64,000 bases of DNA from Dillenia suffruticosa (lineage: Eukaryota; Streptophyta; Magnoliopsida; Dilleniales; Dilleniaceae): the NCBI GenBank assembly GCA_033439265.1, contig JAVTVX010000031.1, positions 3,085,501 to 3,149,500 on the forward strand. The letters are read 5' to 3'. Below the pieces are notes generated by a model. The model was not told the DNA's origin, made no database searches, and worked only from the letters and a program-made list of their open reading frames with translations. Numbering within the stretch: the first letter of the stretch is position 1; each line of letters opens with the position of its first letter. The position numbers and the translations under genes are program-made. Positions 37,401 to 49,612 of the stretch are shown in pieces.

Positions 37401-40400
37401 TTTCCTTATAAATATTAATTTGCAGCTTGTTTCTCTTTTTTCTTGTTACCACTCATGATTATGTAACTTCAGGTGTTTCAAGCCAGGTGGATTGTGCAAT
37501 AAAGATTCACAATCTAGAAAGTAAATTAGATTCCATAGTGTGTACAATAAAAGACCGCAAGGAGCTGGAAAAACATGTGCCAATGCCCTCAGAAGTCGTG
37601 GTCGAATATGACAAAGCAGCAAGCTTGTGGTCTCTTCATGAACAAATAAAACAAATAGAAGTTGCTGTTGAAGAAGCTGCACAATCAAGCTCTAGAAGAA
37701 GTAAATGGCAGTTCATGGGAGCTAGAGATGCTGGGGCTAAGGAAGAGCTGCGGCAAGTTTATGGTGTTTCTGAAAGAACAGAAAGTGATGGAGCGGCTAA
37801 TTTGATTCAGAAATTAAGAGCTATTAACTATGCACTTGGTGAACTGGGGCAGTGGTGTGCTTACAAGGTAACTTAGTGGTGGTTTCTTGTGCTTTGGTCT
37901 GGGTTGACTCTGCAATTTGCCATATATTGTTTACTCAATTCCTTTATTTTGTAGGTGGCACAGTCCTTTTTGACAGCTTTGCAAAATGATGAAAGGGCAA
38001 GTTTCCAGCTTGATGTCAAGTTTCAAGAGTCATACTTGAGTAAAGTTGTCTCTCTTTTACAATGTCAGTTATCTGAGGGTGCTGTCTCTAGCAAGGATAT
38101 AGAAGCAATGAATATGGACTGCCCTTTTATAACTCAAGGGTGTGATGGGGTTGATGACATTGAAGAGGGTGAACTTCCTGATGGTCATGGTGAGATTTGC
38201 TAGTTAGCTTTTATTAGCGACTTTAAGGTCTTCTCTTTAGTAATACTTTTTTTTTATATATATATAAAAGGAAGAACACATTAAATGTATGAGAGAATCT
38301 ATGAAAACCTGAGAATAAGAAATCATAAAACAAATCAGAGCAAAAACACTAATACACAATGGCTTTCTAATTTCTCTTCAAATATTCTAGACTATAATCT
38401 TTATAAATTCCAGAGGAATGAGCATAAAAGGAAGTATTAAAAAAAAAAAAAAACTGTCCTATAAAAGAGAAGGCCCAATAATCTGATTTCGAAAAATTCT
38501 GATGTTCTGCTCTCTCTAAAAACACCATGAGGTGAGCAAAAGTGCACATCTCCATATCAACCGGATATCTTTCTTCCCTCTAAAATCTCTAAATTTTGTG
38601 GGAAAAAAATCAAAAATTCTTGTGGGGCACACCCCGAATATTGTCACATATAGCAAAAATACGGCTTCACGTCTCCCTCATGATAGAGCAATCAAATAAG
38701 TGATTTCTAGGCTCAGGGTTTGTGTGGCATATAACACATGCATCTAAAGAAATAGCTTTTTAAGGTCTCCTCATTTGAAGAAGATCATTGGTATTTAAAT
38801 TTATTGAGCATGATGGACCAAATAAAAGGTTTAACTTTGCTAGGAACCTTCACCGTCTGATTAAACTTGTTTAATTTGAAAAAGGAGGGTTTTGGGAGAA
38901 ACTAGTTAGATGGTGAAAAAAGAGATCGACAAGTAAAAGCCCCTGAAGAATCAAGACTCCTAACCCTAGAGTCAGAAGCATGAGGCGAAGGTTCATTATC
39001 CTAAAGGAGAGAAATCACAGATAAAAACTCAACTAATTCTCTATTGTCAAGATTCCTTCCAAAAGGAAAATCCCAAGAAGGTGAATGATTCTCCAATATA
39101 TAGAAATGGAGCTAAGTGAAGTCCGGATAACCTATAAATGTAAGGGAAAGAACAGGATAAGGGGGAATCCCCTATCCATGGAACCTCCTAAACTAACGCA
39201 AGAGAACTATCACCAACCATGAAGGGACTTAAAGGAAGAAAAATAATATATAAATGAGAAATGAATTTCCAAGGACTGCAATGAGAAACTCTTCAGCATT
39301 GGCACCTCCTTCATTGTGACGGGGACCATACTTGCTCTTTAAATTCTATGCCAAGGAGAATTGAATTCGAAGGAAAATTTCCATATTACTTGAACAAGAA
39401 TGGACAAGGAAAAGGAAAAGGAATCTTTGACTTGAGTTCTACTAGGAATCAGAATCTGTTTGTTGGAAAGTGAAATCTCATCTGGTTCTTAAACTGTTTC
39501 CCCAATTCTGCCGTCTGAACTCAGAGGACCTTCTCTGATTTCGAAAAAGATAGACATCTTGGTTTACTAACACCATGTTACTGCAATTGAGTGCCACTAG
39601 AACTGATATCTTCAGAACTAATGATGTTTCTCCAAATAGTCCTTCCTTTCCCATCCTGCAAAATCATCTTCAGAGCATATTAGGCATACCAGCCTTGCCA
39701 CTTCACATCACCGGGCAATCCTACTTTACCTCCTTCCCACCCACTGGAATAACAGATGAACTCCAAGAGTTGACCTCCATTATTATGACTTTTCTGCACC
39801 CAAAAATGAGGCCATGATCTGTAAAAACCTCCACTATGATCTGATTATTAAGATTGTGAAGTATCTTCTGCAAGAGGCCATATAACCACCTAGTACATTC
39901 CTGGCCCACGGAAATCAGGCAAATACATCTCCCCTTGTTTTCTACTAATTGGCAGAAATTGGAAGTTTCCTTGATGAGGCGAACCTCAAAAACTTTATAT
40001 TCAACTTGAAAATCTATTATGTTCCTCAAAAGACACTTTTGAATAGAATGGTGACCTGAAGCATTTCCAATGCTTAGCAGAAATTCTTGCCAGTTGGTCC
40101 TTGGGGCTATTTTAAATACTTATACTTTTATGTGTTTTAAAGAATTATGGTGGACCTTAATTAGGTCAACTATAGAGGCTTTGTTGCTCAGCCAAGAAGG
40201 GATGGAGCAAAGCTAGGGCAAGGTGTTTACTTAGTTTGTGGGCTGAGCTAATTATTAGTTGTATTTTTGGGAAGGGGTTGGGAGCAGAAGACAGTGATGG
40301 AAGTGCCATTCATGATTGTTGGTAAATTAGAGTTGATGCGTACATTTGGAATTCAGGTGGATTACTTGTGGCCATAGGATTATATTTTTATATTGAACAG

Positions 40401-43400
40401 GTGTCAAGTGCTCTGTTTATGAGGTCGTCTTTTGGAAGTTCAATTCTTTTGGATAGTCTATCATGCTAATGAAGTGCTGACAATGAGATATTGAAGCTGA
40501 ATTGTTCCCAGAACATCTGGACTTCTGTGAAGGAAGAGATTGTTGTAGGAACATAGAATGATTTAGCAAATCTGGTTGTTTCTTGATGGCTTGGAGAACT
40601 TCCATTACAAGGTATATGCACGGTTGAAGAACTTGAATTGAAGAAAAATGAGAAATCTTTGGAAGTGATGGTAGCAATTGTATAATCATGTATTGTTAGG
40701 TTTAGTATCACAAAATGAGATAATCATATGGAGATGGTATATATTTAGGGTCAAGGGCTGGTTTGGGATGGGGTGACCTAATCCCAGCCCTCCCTGGAGC
40801 TCAGGCAAGGATGGTATGAATTAAATGTCTGGATATTTGGCGGTTGGCTTACCAAACCATTTCAATGACTAGGGCTAGCTCATCAAATCTCTCAAATGAA
40901 TGTAAATCAGAGACATTGAACATTGCTGTAAATCTGGCAGTGACTCTACCAAATAAACATTTTGGCTGATTGTCTTCAGTACCTTAGAAGTTCACTCTAC
41001 ATTGACTTAAACTTGTTATTGGTAACTTCAAGGAACCTTTTGTGAACATAGCCTCAAATGCACAATCACCATGTCACTCTTTTGAAGTCTTTTGCCCGTT
41101 GATGTTGATTGGAAATAGCAGCATAAATTTCAGCACTTCTCATGAACTTTCTGAACAGCAAAAGCTTCCCCTTTATGACGGACTCTAGGCTTCTGCAGGA
41201 GTTGGCAGCAGGTCGAACGCATGTTGTGGCTTAAGTCCATTGTCTTATATGTGCTTTTGTTTCATCTGGCAACTTCTTCAGGTGTAACTAAGTTCCAACT
41301 CTTAACATAATTTCCAACCAAGTATCCCATGCTTCAATGAACTTCTTCATACAAGAGCTAGGTTTTACTATCTGCTTATTTTGACAAACCTGCTAGTTCG
41401 ACCACCTGTCCATCCATTAGCAGCACTTCAATCACCTTTAGAGCCTGCTTGATCGCCCTACAAATCACTAGTAGCAGCTGTAATGTCCTTCCTTTCACCT
41501 TGGATATGTCCAGGTCTCTTTGCCCTCCAATGCCATTCCATCTCCTATGTCACTTAACATATTATCGAGCTTCTTCTAGGAAGTCAAGCATATCCCTCTT
41601 TACTAAAATTACTAACAAAATTGATTCTTTTTTAAATATTTTTGGAACATTCTTTCAGATTTCTTGCACGCTTTTATAGTCAGGCCATTCTATATTACAT
41701 GGGTTACACTGCTAGAATGCCTGGCATGTGATAAATTGATTGGATCTGCATTTGTTGAGGAAATTTGGACAATTTGTGATGACAAAAGGCATCTTTCAAT
41801 AAACTCATCCTTTCTGTGATCTTAATTTGAGTGCATGGCATTTGCAATCATGCTTTCTTGAACTGACTGCATGCCTAGTCTGTGTGCATCTCTAATATAT
41901 CCCTATCCTTGGTATGTGGTACACCCTATGCAACTGCAACCTGTGGTTGCGAGTTATAGGATAACAGCTAACAAGATTTCCCTCCAATTTATAATTTGAA
42001 GACTTCTTTGCAGCATATGCCTTTGCTAGTTTTTCTGTGTCATTATCTGCTAATTGTCATTTGTTTTGGGGTTTAAATGAATGTTATAGAAAGAAATTTT
42101 ATATTTATTTTTCTTCTTTTTATGCGGCTTAGTTGCCTCTGGTGGAGAGCATGTGGATGAGATAATAGGTGCCGCTGTAGCTGATGGAAAAGTCACACCC
42201 AAAGTGCAGTCACTAATCAAAATTCTTCTCAAATATCAGCACACTGATGACTTTCGTGCGATTATCTTTGTTGAGCGTGTAGTAGCGGCCTTGGTTCTTC
42301 CTAAGGTTGGAGTTTAATAATGCCAAAATATAGAATTCTCTGTGGTTTTTTATATCTTGTGTTCCCTTCCGATTTCTTGACAACTCTGTTACTGCCACGC
42401 ATCCAGGTTTTTGCCGAACTTCCATCTCTTAGTTTTATCAAATGTGCCAGCTTAATTGGGCATAATAACAGCCAGGAGATGCGTACATGCGTAATGCAGG
42501 ACACAATTGCTAAATTTCGAGATGGTCGTGTATGTATAGTGCACTTATACACTTTATAGAGACAGTTTTTTCCCCTGATTTTCTCCTCATAATTGATTGC
42601 ATTTGATACATAGGTTACACTATTAGTTGCCACAAGTGTTGCCGAGGAAGGCCTTGATATCAGGCAATGCAATGTTGTTATTCGCTTTGACCTTGCGAAA
42701 ACTGTTTTGGCATACATTCAATCTAGAGGCCGTGCAAGAAAGCCAGGTTCAGATTACATCTTGATGGTTGAAAGGTATCTAATTTTGTTCTGGTTCATTA
42801 TTGACATTGAAATTCATCCCAAATAGTCTTGACTTCATATCATCTCTAAAGGGAGAACTCGGCACATGAAGCATTTCTAAGAAATGCTAGGAACAGTGAG
42901 GAGACCCTGCGGAAAGAAGCGATTGCGAGAACTGACCTCAGTCATCTTAAGGGTATTTCAAGGTCCATGACAGCCGATATAATACCTGGTTCAGTGTACC
43001 AGGTAGAGTCAACTGGCGCTATTGTAAGCCTGAACTCAGCTGTTGGACTTGTTCACTTTTACTGTTCACAGCTTCCGAGTGACAGGTACTCTTATGCTTC
43101 TGCATTTTTTTTACAGCCTAATCAGTTTATTTTCCTCTTCTGAAACCCGGTTTCTATCTCCCCCATTTTCTTTTCAGATATTCGATACTTCGCCCAGAGT
43201 TTATTATGGAGCTGCATGAGAGGCCAGGAGGGCCCGTGGAATATTCATGCAAGCTTCAACTTCCCTGTAATGCACCATTTGAAAAACTTGAGGGTCCTTT
43301 ATGCAGTTCAATGCGGCTTGCGCAACAGGTATGCTGCAAAGGACTATAAGACTTATTTGTTTGCTGCATTGTAATATTCTAATACGATCATTATACTTAT

Positions 43401-46400
43401 ACAATGTATGTTCAATTTTTGCAGGCTGTTTGTTTGGCAGCTTGCAAGAAGCTCCATGAGATGGGGGCACTAACGGACATGCTTTTGCCAGACAAGGGAA
43501 GTGGGGAAGATGAAAAGGTCGAACAGACTGATGAAGGAGATCCACTGCCTGGAACAGCTAGACACAGAGAGTTTTATCCAGAAGGTGTTGCCAATATTCT
43601 TCAGGTTAGCTTGTCTTTATCTGCTTTACTTTTTAAGTACCTTTCTGCGATAGAGACATACCTAGATACCAGCATAGAACCAGAAATTCTGGAACTTGAA
43701 ATTTCAGTATTCTAAGGTTGTAGTTTCCCCCCAACTGCCCTAGGTGTCCTGTTCTTTTTCCATGCATCCGATAAATGACATCAAGAGATACAAATATGTC
43801 AAGAGAGGTTGACCTTGAAAGCTGTCTACCAAGTGTCCGAGGGGAAATAGTTGTATCACTGCATCAAAACAAACAAGTGCATGTACTATTTTAATTGCAT
43901 GTGATCAGGGGTATATATTCTGCTGGTATTGCAGTTTGTGAGAGATTACAAGATGATCCCAGTTCACCTGGCTTGCATCATGTATTGGCTTCGATCCTGA
44001 TTTTGACCAGTAAATACATTTAAATTGTTGGAGCATGTATGGGAACGAGTCCTTTTCTTGTTGGGGGTGGAGGCTTTAGGCTAGGGACAAGTGTTTGGAT
44101 GTGTCCATTTTTGTTTTTTCCCTTTTCCCTGAGGGTATTGTTAAAAGAATAATGAAAATTGATAAGCATAGCTTTGTCCAAGTTACTGATATGGTTATTT
44201 TGATGGTCAAATGATTTGTTTTTGTATGTCAATTTCAGAATTTATCTCAGATGAGGACAGGTTTTAAGAATGATTTCTTAACTAGGAAAGCATGCAAAAC
44301 AAACAGTTTCATTGGGCACCCCACAATTATTTGGGAGATGCTTGGTTACCATTTAGCTGCATAATGAGAAGTGCATTCAATGTAGAAAACTTGCAAACAC
44401 ATGATTAGTGAGAATCTTTAATTACAAGAAATACAGTTTCTAAACACTATCAGAGTAGATTTGTGAAGATTGCTATTCCATATTTTCCTGTTCATTTGCA
44501 AGTGATCCAAAAGTTTATCCTTATCTTTGAATGAATATGGAACCAAATACAATCTTTTTTTAGAATTTTTTCCCTTATAGTGCTATCTGGGTTCAAGACA
44601 AACTTACCTGATCTGTCCTACCTTGCAGGGAGATTGGATTTTATCTGGCACAAATTCTTGTAGTAACTCTAAGTTGATTCATCTGTACATGTATGCTGTC
44701 AAATGCATAAATATTGGCTCGTCAAAGGATATCTTTTTAACTCAAGTTTCAGAATTTGCAGTACTTTTTGGCAACAAACTGGATGCAGAGGTATCTTGTT
44801 TACATTTATTACATTTATTCAACTGTTTTGCCTCTTGTTCTAAATATATTGTTTATTATAAGGTATTATCGATGTCGATGGATCTCTTCATCGCTCGAAC
44901 TGTGATAACGAAGGCATCCATTGTCCTACAAGGGTCAATAGATATTACTGAAAGTCAGGTTAGTTCTACGATTGCTGCCTCTGAAAACATCGTTTGTTGC
45001 ACCAACCTCTATGCTCAAGTAAATTTCTAAATTGTGCAGTTGGCCACCCTGAAGAGCTTTCATGTAAGATTGATAAGCATTGTACTGGATGTGGATGTTG
45101 AACCTTCGACCACACCATGGGATCCCGCAAAAGCATATCTCTTTGTCCCCATAGTTGGCAATAACATTGCAGATCCTGTGAAGGACATTGATTGGGACCT
45201 TGTTGAAAAAATTGTCAAGACTTATGCATGGAACAATCCCCTCCAGCGGGCCCGTCCAGATGTTTACCTGGGCACAAATGAACGGAGTTTAGGTGGAGAC
45301 AGAAGGGAGTATGGATATGGGAAACTTCGCCATGGCATGACGTTTGGGCAAAAATCACATCCTACATATGGCATCAGAGGAGCTGTCGCACAGTATGACA
45401 TTGTGAAAGCTTCTGGTTTGGTTCCAAATAGGGATGTCGATGAGATGCAGAGGCATGCAAATCCAACTGAAGGCAAATTAATGATGTTTGATACTATTAG
45501 CACCGCAGAGGATCTTGTTGGGAGGATTGTAACAGCTGCTCACTCTGGGAAAAGGTTTTATGTGGATTCAATATGCTATAACATGACTGCAGAGAGCCCA
45601 TTCCCTAGAAAGGAAGGCTACCTTGGACCTCTAGAATACAGCTCATATGCTGATTATTACTGGCAAAAGTATGCAGTCCTTGTCATTCAAATCATTGATG
45701 CTTTTATTTTATATATAGATATATATATATATATTCTTGTTTGGCAAAGTTATTTGTCTCATTCATCCCTTTTGGAATCTGCTTAGTTCTAATATAAGGC
45801 TGGATGGCCTGGTGGCAACTAAATGTTGTGCCTGAGGAAACTTATCCCATTCTATGCGGAATCAACAACTACTGTCAAGTGCTAAGTGTGGGGCTTCACC
45901 AAATAGCTGCTCATACTTTTACCAGGTGGCAGTGGTTTATGTTTCCGTGTAGATTGGAGATGCTTTGTTTCATCTTGCACAACAGTAGTTGCTTTAGGCT
46001 ACCATTTGCTTCCGATAGGTATGGAGTTAAATTAATCTATAAGCAACAACCTTTGATAAGAGGACGTGGAGTTTCCTATTGCAAGAATCTCTTGTCCCCA
46101 CGATTTGAACATTCAGAAGGTATGGATTTAAGGGAGTTGTCTGGCTACTCCTTTCCTGTTGGCTTGCTTTGTTGTGCAGGCTTTTTTACAATCGAGCATA
46201 AATTTGTACAACAGAGAAAATATGATTTGGACTTCTATTTATGCAGCACAAGACGGTGAATCTGAAGAGACCTTGGACAAGACATACTATGTTTACCTGC
46301 CTCCTGAACTATGTTTTGTACATCCACTTCCTGGATCACTTGTTCGGGGTGCTCAAAGATTGCCATCCATCATGAGGAGAGTGGAAAGCATGCTGCTTGC

Positions 46401-48470
46401 TATTCAGCTGAAGGATATCATTGGTTATCCTGTTCCATCATCAAAGGTATCTTTAATTGTGAGATGAAACATTGGTATTGAGATAATTTACTTAAGAATA
46501 ATTGAATTGATCTTCCATTGTGCTCAGATATTGGAGGCTTTAACTGCTGCATCATGCCAGGAGACATTCTGCTACGAGAGAGCAGAGCTCCTCGGAGATG
46601 CTTACCTGAAGTGGGTTGTTAGTCGATTCCTTTTTCTCAAATATCCCCAAAAACATGAAGGTCAGCTAACAAGGATGAGACAGCAAATGGTGAGTAACAT
46701 GGTTCTTTATCAGTGTGCACTGAATAAAGGACTTCAATCTTACATCCAAGCAGATCGATTTGCTCCATCTCGATGGGCTGCCCCAGGGGTGCTGCCTGTT
46801 TATGATGAGGACATTAAGGATGCTGAATCATCCTTATTTGATCTGGAAGTAGCTACTATTATCACAAGTCAAAACAGTGAGGGATTTGAAGATGAAGAAA
46901 TGGAAGATGGAGAACTTGAGGGCGATTCGAGTTCTTATAGAGTTCTTTCTAGCAAGACACTTGCAGATGTTGTTGAAGCACTAATTGGAGTTTATTATGT
47001 AGAAGGTGGGAAGCATGCTGCAAACCACTTAATGGAATGGCTAGGGATTCAAATAGACTTTGACCCCTCGGTTGTAGGTGGAATCTCTGTGCAACAGAGT
47101 GTTCCAGAGAGTATTCTTAGGAGTGTCAATTTTGATGCTTTGGAGGATGCCTTGAGCATCAAGTTTAAAGATAGAGGCTTGTTGGTAGAAGCTATAACTC
47201 ATGCTTCTAGGCCATCATCTGGAGTCTCCTGCTACCAGAGATTGGAGTTTGTTGGAGATGCAGTCTTGGACCATTTGATTACTAGGCACCTATTCTTTAC
47301 ATACACTGATCTGCCTCCAGGACGGTTGACAGACTTGCGAGCTGCTGCTGTGAACAACGAGAATTTTGCACGGATTGCTGTTAAGCATAAGCTTCATGTG
47401 CATCTTAGGCACGGATCCAGTGCCCTAGAAAAACAGGTTTGTCTTGTTTACTTTAGCTTTACTTTAGACTTGCAGATTCTATGTTCTCTTTTCTGTGGGG
47501 ATGTGAGTTCATGATATTGTTATCATGGTTTTTCCAGATCAGGGACTTTGTTAAGGAAGTTCAGGATGAATCATTAAAACCTGGATTTAATTCCTTCGGT
47601 TTGGGAGATTGCAAAGCTCCGAAGGTTCTTGGAGACATTGTTGAATCTATTGCTGGAGCTATCTTTCTTGATAGTGGACGCGACACAGCTACTGTTTGGA
47701 GGGTTAGAATAAACGCGTGATTGATCTGTTCTAATCTTCATTTTATATGATTTTTTTTTTCTTTCCTCCACCCATAAATATATTTCTGATACACCAAAAC
47801 TCTCTGCTTGCTTTCCTACAATGCTTTCAGGTCTTCCAACCTTTGTTGCACCCGATGGTAACACCAGAGACACTTCCTATGCATCCTGTGCGGGAGTTGC
47901 AAGAAAGATGTCAGCAGCAAGCAGAAGGGTTGGAGTACAAAGCCACTCGAACTGGCAACGTGGCTACTGTTGAGGTGTTTGTTGACGGTGTCCAGATTGG
48001 AATTGCTCAGAATCCTCAGAAGAAGATGGCTCAAAAATTAGCTGCGCGCAATGCACTTATTGTCTTGAAAGAGAAGGAAACAGCCAACGAGAAACAGAAG
48101 AGTGAAGAGAATGGAAAGAAAAAGAAGAAGAATGGCAGCCAAACTTTCACAAGACAGACTTTGAATGACATATGCTTGCGTCGAAATTGGCCCATGCCAT
48201 CCTATAGGTAATATACATAGCACATGAGATCCAAGCATTCATTAATAACAGGTCCATTCGGAGTTGATAGTTTAGTTTTTTGGCATGCATAGGTGTGTGT
48301 GTGAGGGTGGCCCTGCCCATGCAAAAAGGTTTACTTTCGCTGTACGTGTCAATACCAGTGATAGGGGATGGACTGATGAATGTGTTGGAGAACCCATGCC
48401 TAGCGTCAAGAAAGCCAAAGATTCAGCTGCTCAGCTCCTTTTGGAACTTCTGAACAGGTGGTATACATGA
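34407..48470 (+). CDS. DCL1: DICER-LIKE 1, miRNA-processing RNase III (20 exons, 1980 aa)
   Basis: DCL1 is the nuclear Dicer that cuts plant pri- and pre-miRNAs, working with HYL1 and SERRATE. Coding exons: 34407-35555, 35649-35762, 37186-37396, 37473-37867, 37955-38189, 42133-42305, 42407-42529, 42614-42774, 42852-43085, 43178-43328, 43425-43604, 44629-44790, 44863-44958, 45040-45668, 46019-46119, 46247-46446, 46528-47436, 47538-47702, 47831-48207, 48293-48470. All introns are GT-AG and the frame stays open over 5943 nt. Seen in order: Arg-rich N-terminus (about 210-300), Walker A GSGKT (344-348), DECH (450-453), helicase C-terminal QSRGRARK (836-843), Dicer dimerisation domain (about 870-960), PAZ (about 1190-1310), RNase IIIa [12 protein letters not shown] (acidic residues E1458, D1462, D1585, E1588), RNase IIIb [12 protein letters not shown] (E1678, D1682, D1774, E1777), dsRBD1 (about 1814-1877), a KKKKK basic stretch, dsRBD2 (about 1900-1975). 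All catalytic residues are present and length is near Arabidopsis DCL1 (about 1900 aa), so it looks functional. Exon 16 adds a few residues (AQDG) that vary between species. Confidence 0.97.
38245..39480 (-). pseudogene. LINE (L1-type) ORF2 C-terminal remnant
   Basis: Read on the minus strand from 39480 downward the translation shows, in LINE order, a KSKYG segment, [12 protein letters not shown], a VGD...PWIGDSPLS segment, [15 protein letters not shown], then [11 protein letters not shown] (after a one-base shift). The zinc-binding domain C-x2-C-x9-H-x4-C ([17 protein letters not shown]) lies at about 38686-38736. A T-run and TA repeat at 38247-38268 on the + strand would be the poly(A) end. 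Several stops and shifts make it dead. The endonuclease and catalytic RT core were not found. Confidence 0.85.
39720..40030 (-). pseudogene. Possible LINE ORF1-related remnant
   Basis: A 102-codon minus-strand frame contains [20 protein letters not shown] and a following C-T-R-W-L segment. This resembles the protein that precedes ORF2 in some plant LINE lineages. It is on the same strand and on the 5' side of the ORF2 remnant, so both may be one internally deleted element. The family assignment is from memory of the pattern and is weak. Confidence 0.4.
40955..41240 (-). pseudogene. Ty3/Gypsy pol C-terminal remnant
   Basis: On the minus strand the translation gives a [17 protein letters not shown] block (41238 downward), then QHQRAKDFK followed by a frame change into MVIVHLR, then a segment ending VLKTISQN. 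This is the order found at the C-terminal end of plant Gypsy integrases, ahead of the chromodomain (EFxxGDxVMVHLR...GPFxVLxKIxxN). Frame changes and stops make it a relic. Confidence 0.7.
44779..44872 (+). promoter_or_regulatory. miR162 target site split across DCL1 exons 12/13
   Basis: CTGGATGCAGAG forms the last 12 nt of exon 12 (44779-44790) and GTATTATCGA the first 10 nt of exon 13 (44863-44872). Joined by splicing they make the miR162-complementary sequence known from Arabidopsis DCL1, including the same one-nucleotide bulge. The 72-bp intron between them means unspliced RNA lacks the site. In Arabidopsis, cleavage here gives negative feedback on DCL1; conservation implies the same here. 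Confidence 0.9.
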
Positions 48471-49006
48471 TTGTGAAGATGTTTGTGCAACAATTTGACC
48501 CTGCTGTTCACTTGTGGTGTTGTATTCTGATGCTTGGCCTAATTTTAACATTCTCACTCTCTTTTTAAAAAAGGGTTGCGATTTGGGGACGTTTTTATTT
48601 ATCTATTTTTTCTTTGCAGCTTTGTATTCTCTGTTGTTTGCCCAATATTTTCAAGTTGGGTCAGAAATTGTTGTCAGCCTTCTTCGAACTTGCATATGTA
48701 ATATATGTCCAATGTTTAATATTTATAAAAATGAACAACGCTAAAAAGGTCGATATGTACCATTATTTGAGAAGCATGAGCAATATTTTTCTTTAAATGT
48801 ACGATTAATTTTTTTAACTTCTTTATATTATTTGAAAAATATATTATTATCGTATGTACAAAAAATTTAATAGAAATGTGCATTAATGGTATCTATTGTA
48901 CAACGTTAACATGTATTTTTGTTTTAGCATTTTGTAAAATATTTTAATTTATTAGTACAACTGTGTACAATGATTTTAACTACATGTGCAATATTTTAAG
49001 AAACGT
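48471..49006 (+). other. DCL1 3' untranslated region and AT-rich spacer
   Basis: The first 200-300 bp are probably 3' UTR. I see no clear AATAAA before 49000, and plant poly(A) signals are loose, so the transcript end cannot be placed. The rest is AT-rich without features. Confidence 0.45.
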
Positions 49007-49145
49007 TGGAAGGGATTGATCCCATGCATCGTTTTACAATTCTTTCAACCAGGTCCCACTCAATGTCCTTCACAGGATCTGCCATGGGGACAAAGGCTCA
49101 AAATCCATATCCGGTACAATGTTCATCAGTCTCACATGAAAGCTC
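49007..49145 (-). pseudogene. Inverted partial copy of DCL1 exon 14
   Basis: The minus strand is collinear with DCL1 exon 14 (sense 45053-45249, PAZ-proximal coding region). The shared part includes a perfect 23-nt block (+ strand TCAATGTCCTTCACAGGATC then TGC), ACATGAAAGCTCT, GGGGACAAAG and GGTCCCA. Two internal deletions (about 15 bp net and about 46 bp) and scattered substitutions separate it from the gene, so it cannot encode protein. Its right end touches the left terminal repeat of the Mutator-like element. Confidence 0.9.
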
Positions 49146-49291
49146 TATAAATTTTAAATAAGATTATTTAAATATCGTATTTTTTTAATTCCTAAAATGA
49201 TGATTTCGCACTCTAAAAATGTGATATCAGTATTTTTAATGTTAATATTAAAAAAAAAAAAAGCAATTTTGTATTATGAGAGTGCGAAATA

Positions 49292-49612
49292 CCTCTCTCT
49301 GCACATTTTCTGTGCGTGGTGCCTTTGCAGTGCACGAGTATGGCTTGTGCATTGTGCACGGGGTGCCCATGCCATAGCACATATGGCCAATGCAAGTCGC
49401 GAGTGGTGCCTATGCAGTAGGAGTGTATAGCCGGTGCGCTGCGCGCGGGGTGGCCAAGCTACAGCACTTATGGCCTGTGCGAGTCGCGAGCTGTGCCTAT
49501 GCAGTGGTCGTGCATGACTTGTACAAGTCACGAGCTGTGCCTATGCAGTGACCGTACAAGGCGTGGGTACCGCGTCCCATGCCACAACGCGTATGACCTA
49601 TGCGCACCGCCC
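49292..49612. repeat. GC-rich minisatellite inside the Mutator-like element
   Basis: GTGCCTATGCAGT and GTCGCGAG(T/C)(G/T)GTG words recur about every 60-80 bp four times, interleaved with GCCCATGCCA and TATGGCC(A/T)(A/G)TGC. This gives a degenerate GC-rich array just inside the left TIR. The ORFs over it are repeat artefacts. Confidence 0.7.

Larger units (their letters stand above)
38190..42132 (+). other. DCL1 intron 5 (3.9 kb), transposon-filled
   Basis: This is the longest coding-region intron of the gene. It is flanked by CATG/GTGAGA and GGCTTAG/TTGCC, with the reading frame preserved across it (phase 1). It contains LINE and Gypsy debris on the opposite strand, listed separately. The rest (about 40030-40900 and 41260-42130) shows nothing I can name. 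Confidence 0.85.

Noticed and set aside
45669-46018. An intronic miRNA hairpin in DCL1 like Arabidopsis miR838
   Set aside because: I looked for a long self-complementary arm in the intron after exon 14 and saw none that convinces. A folding program would settle it.
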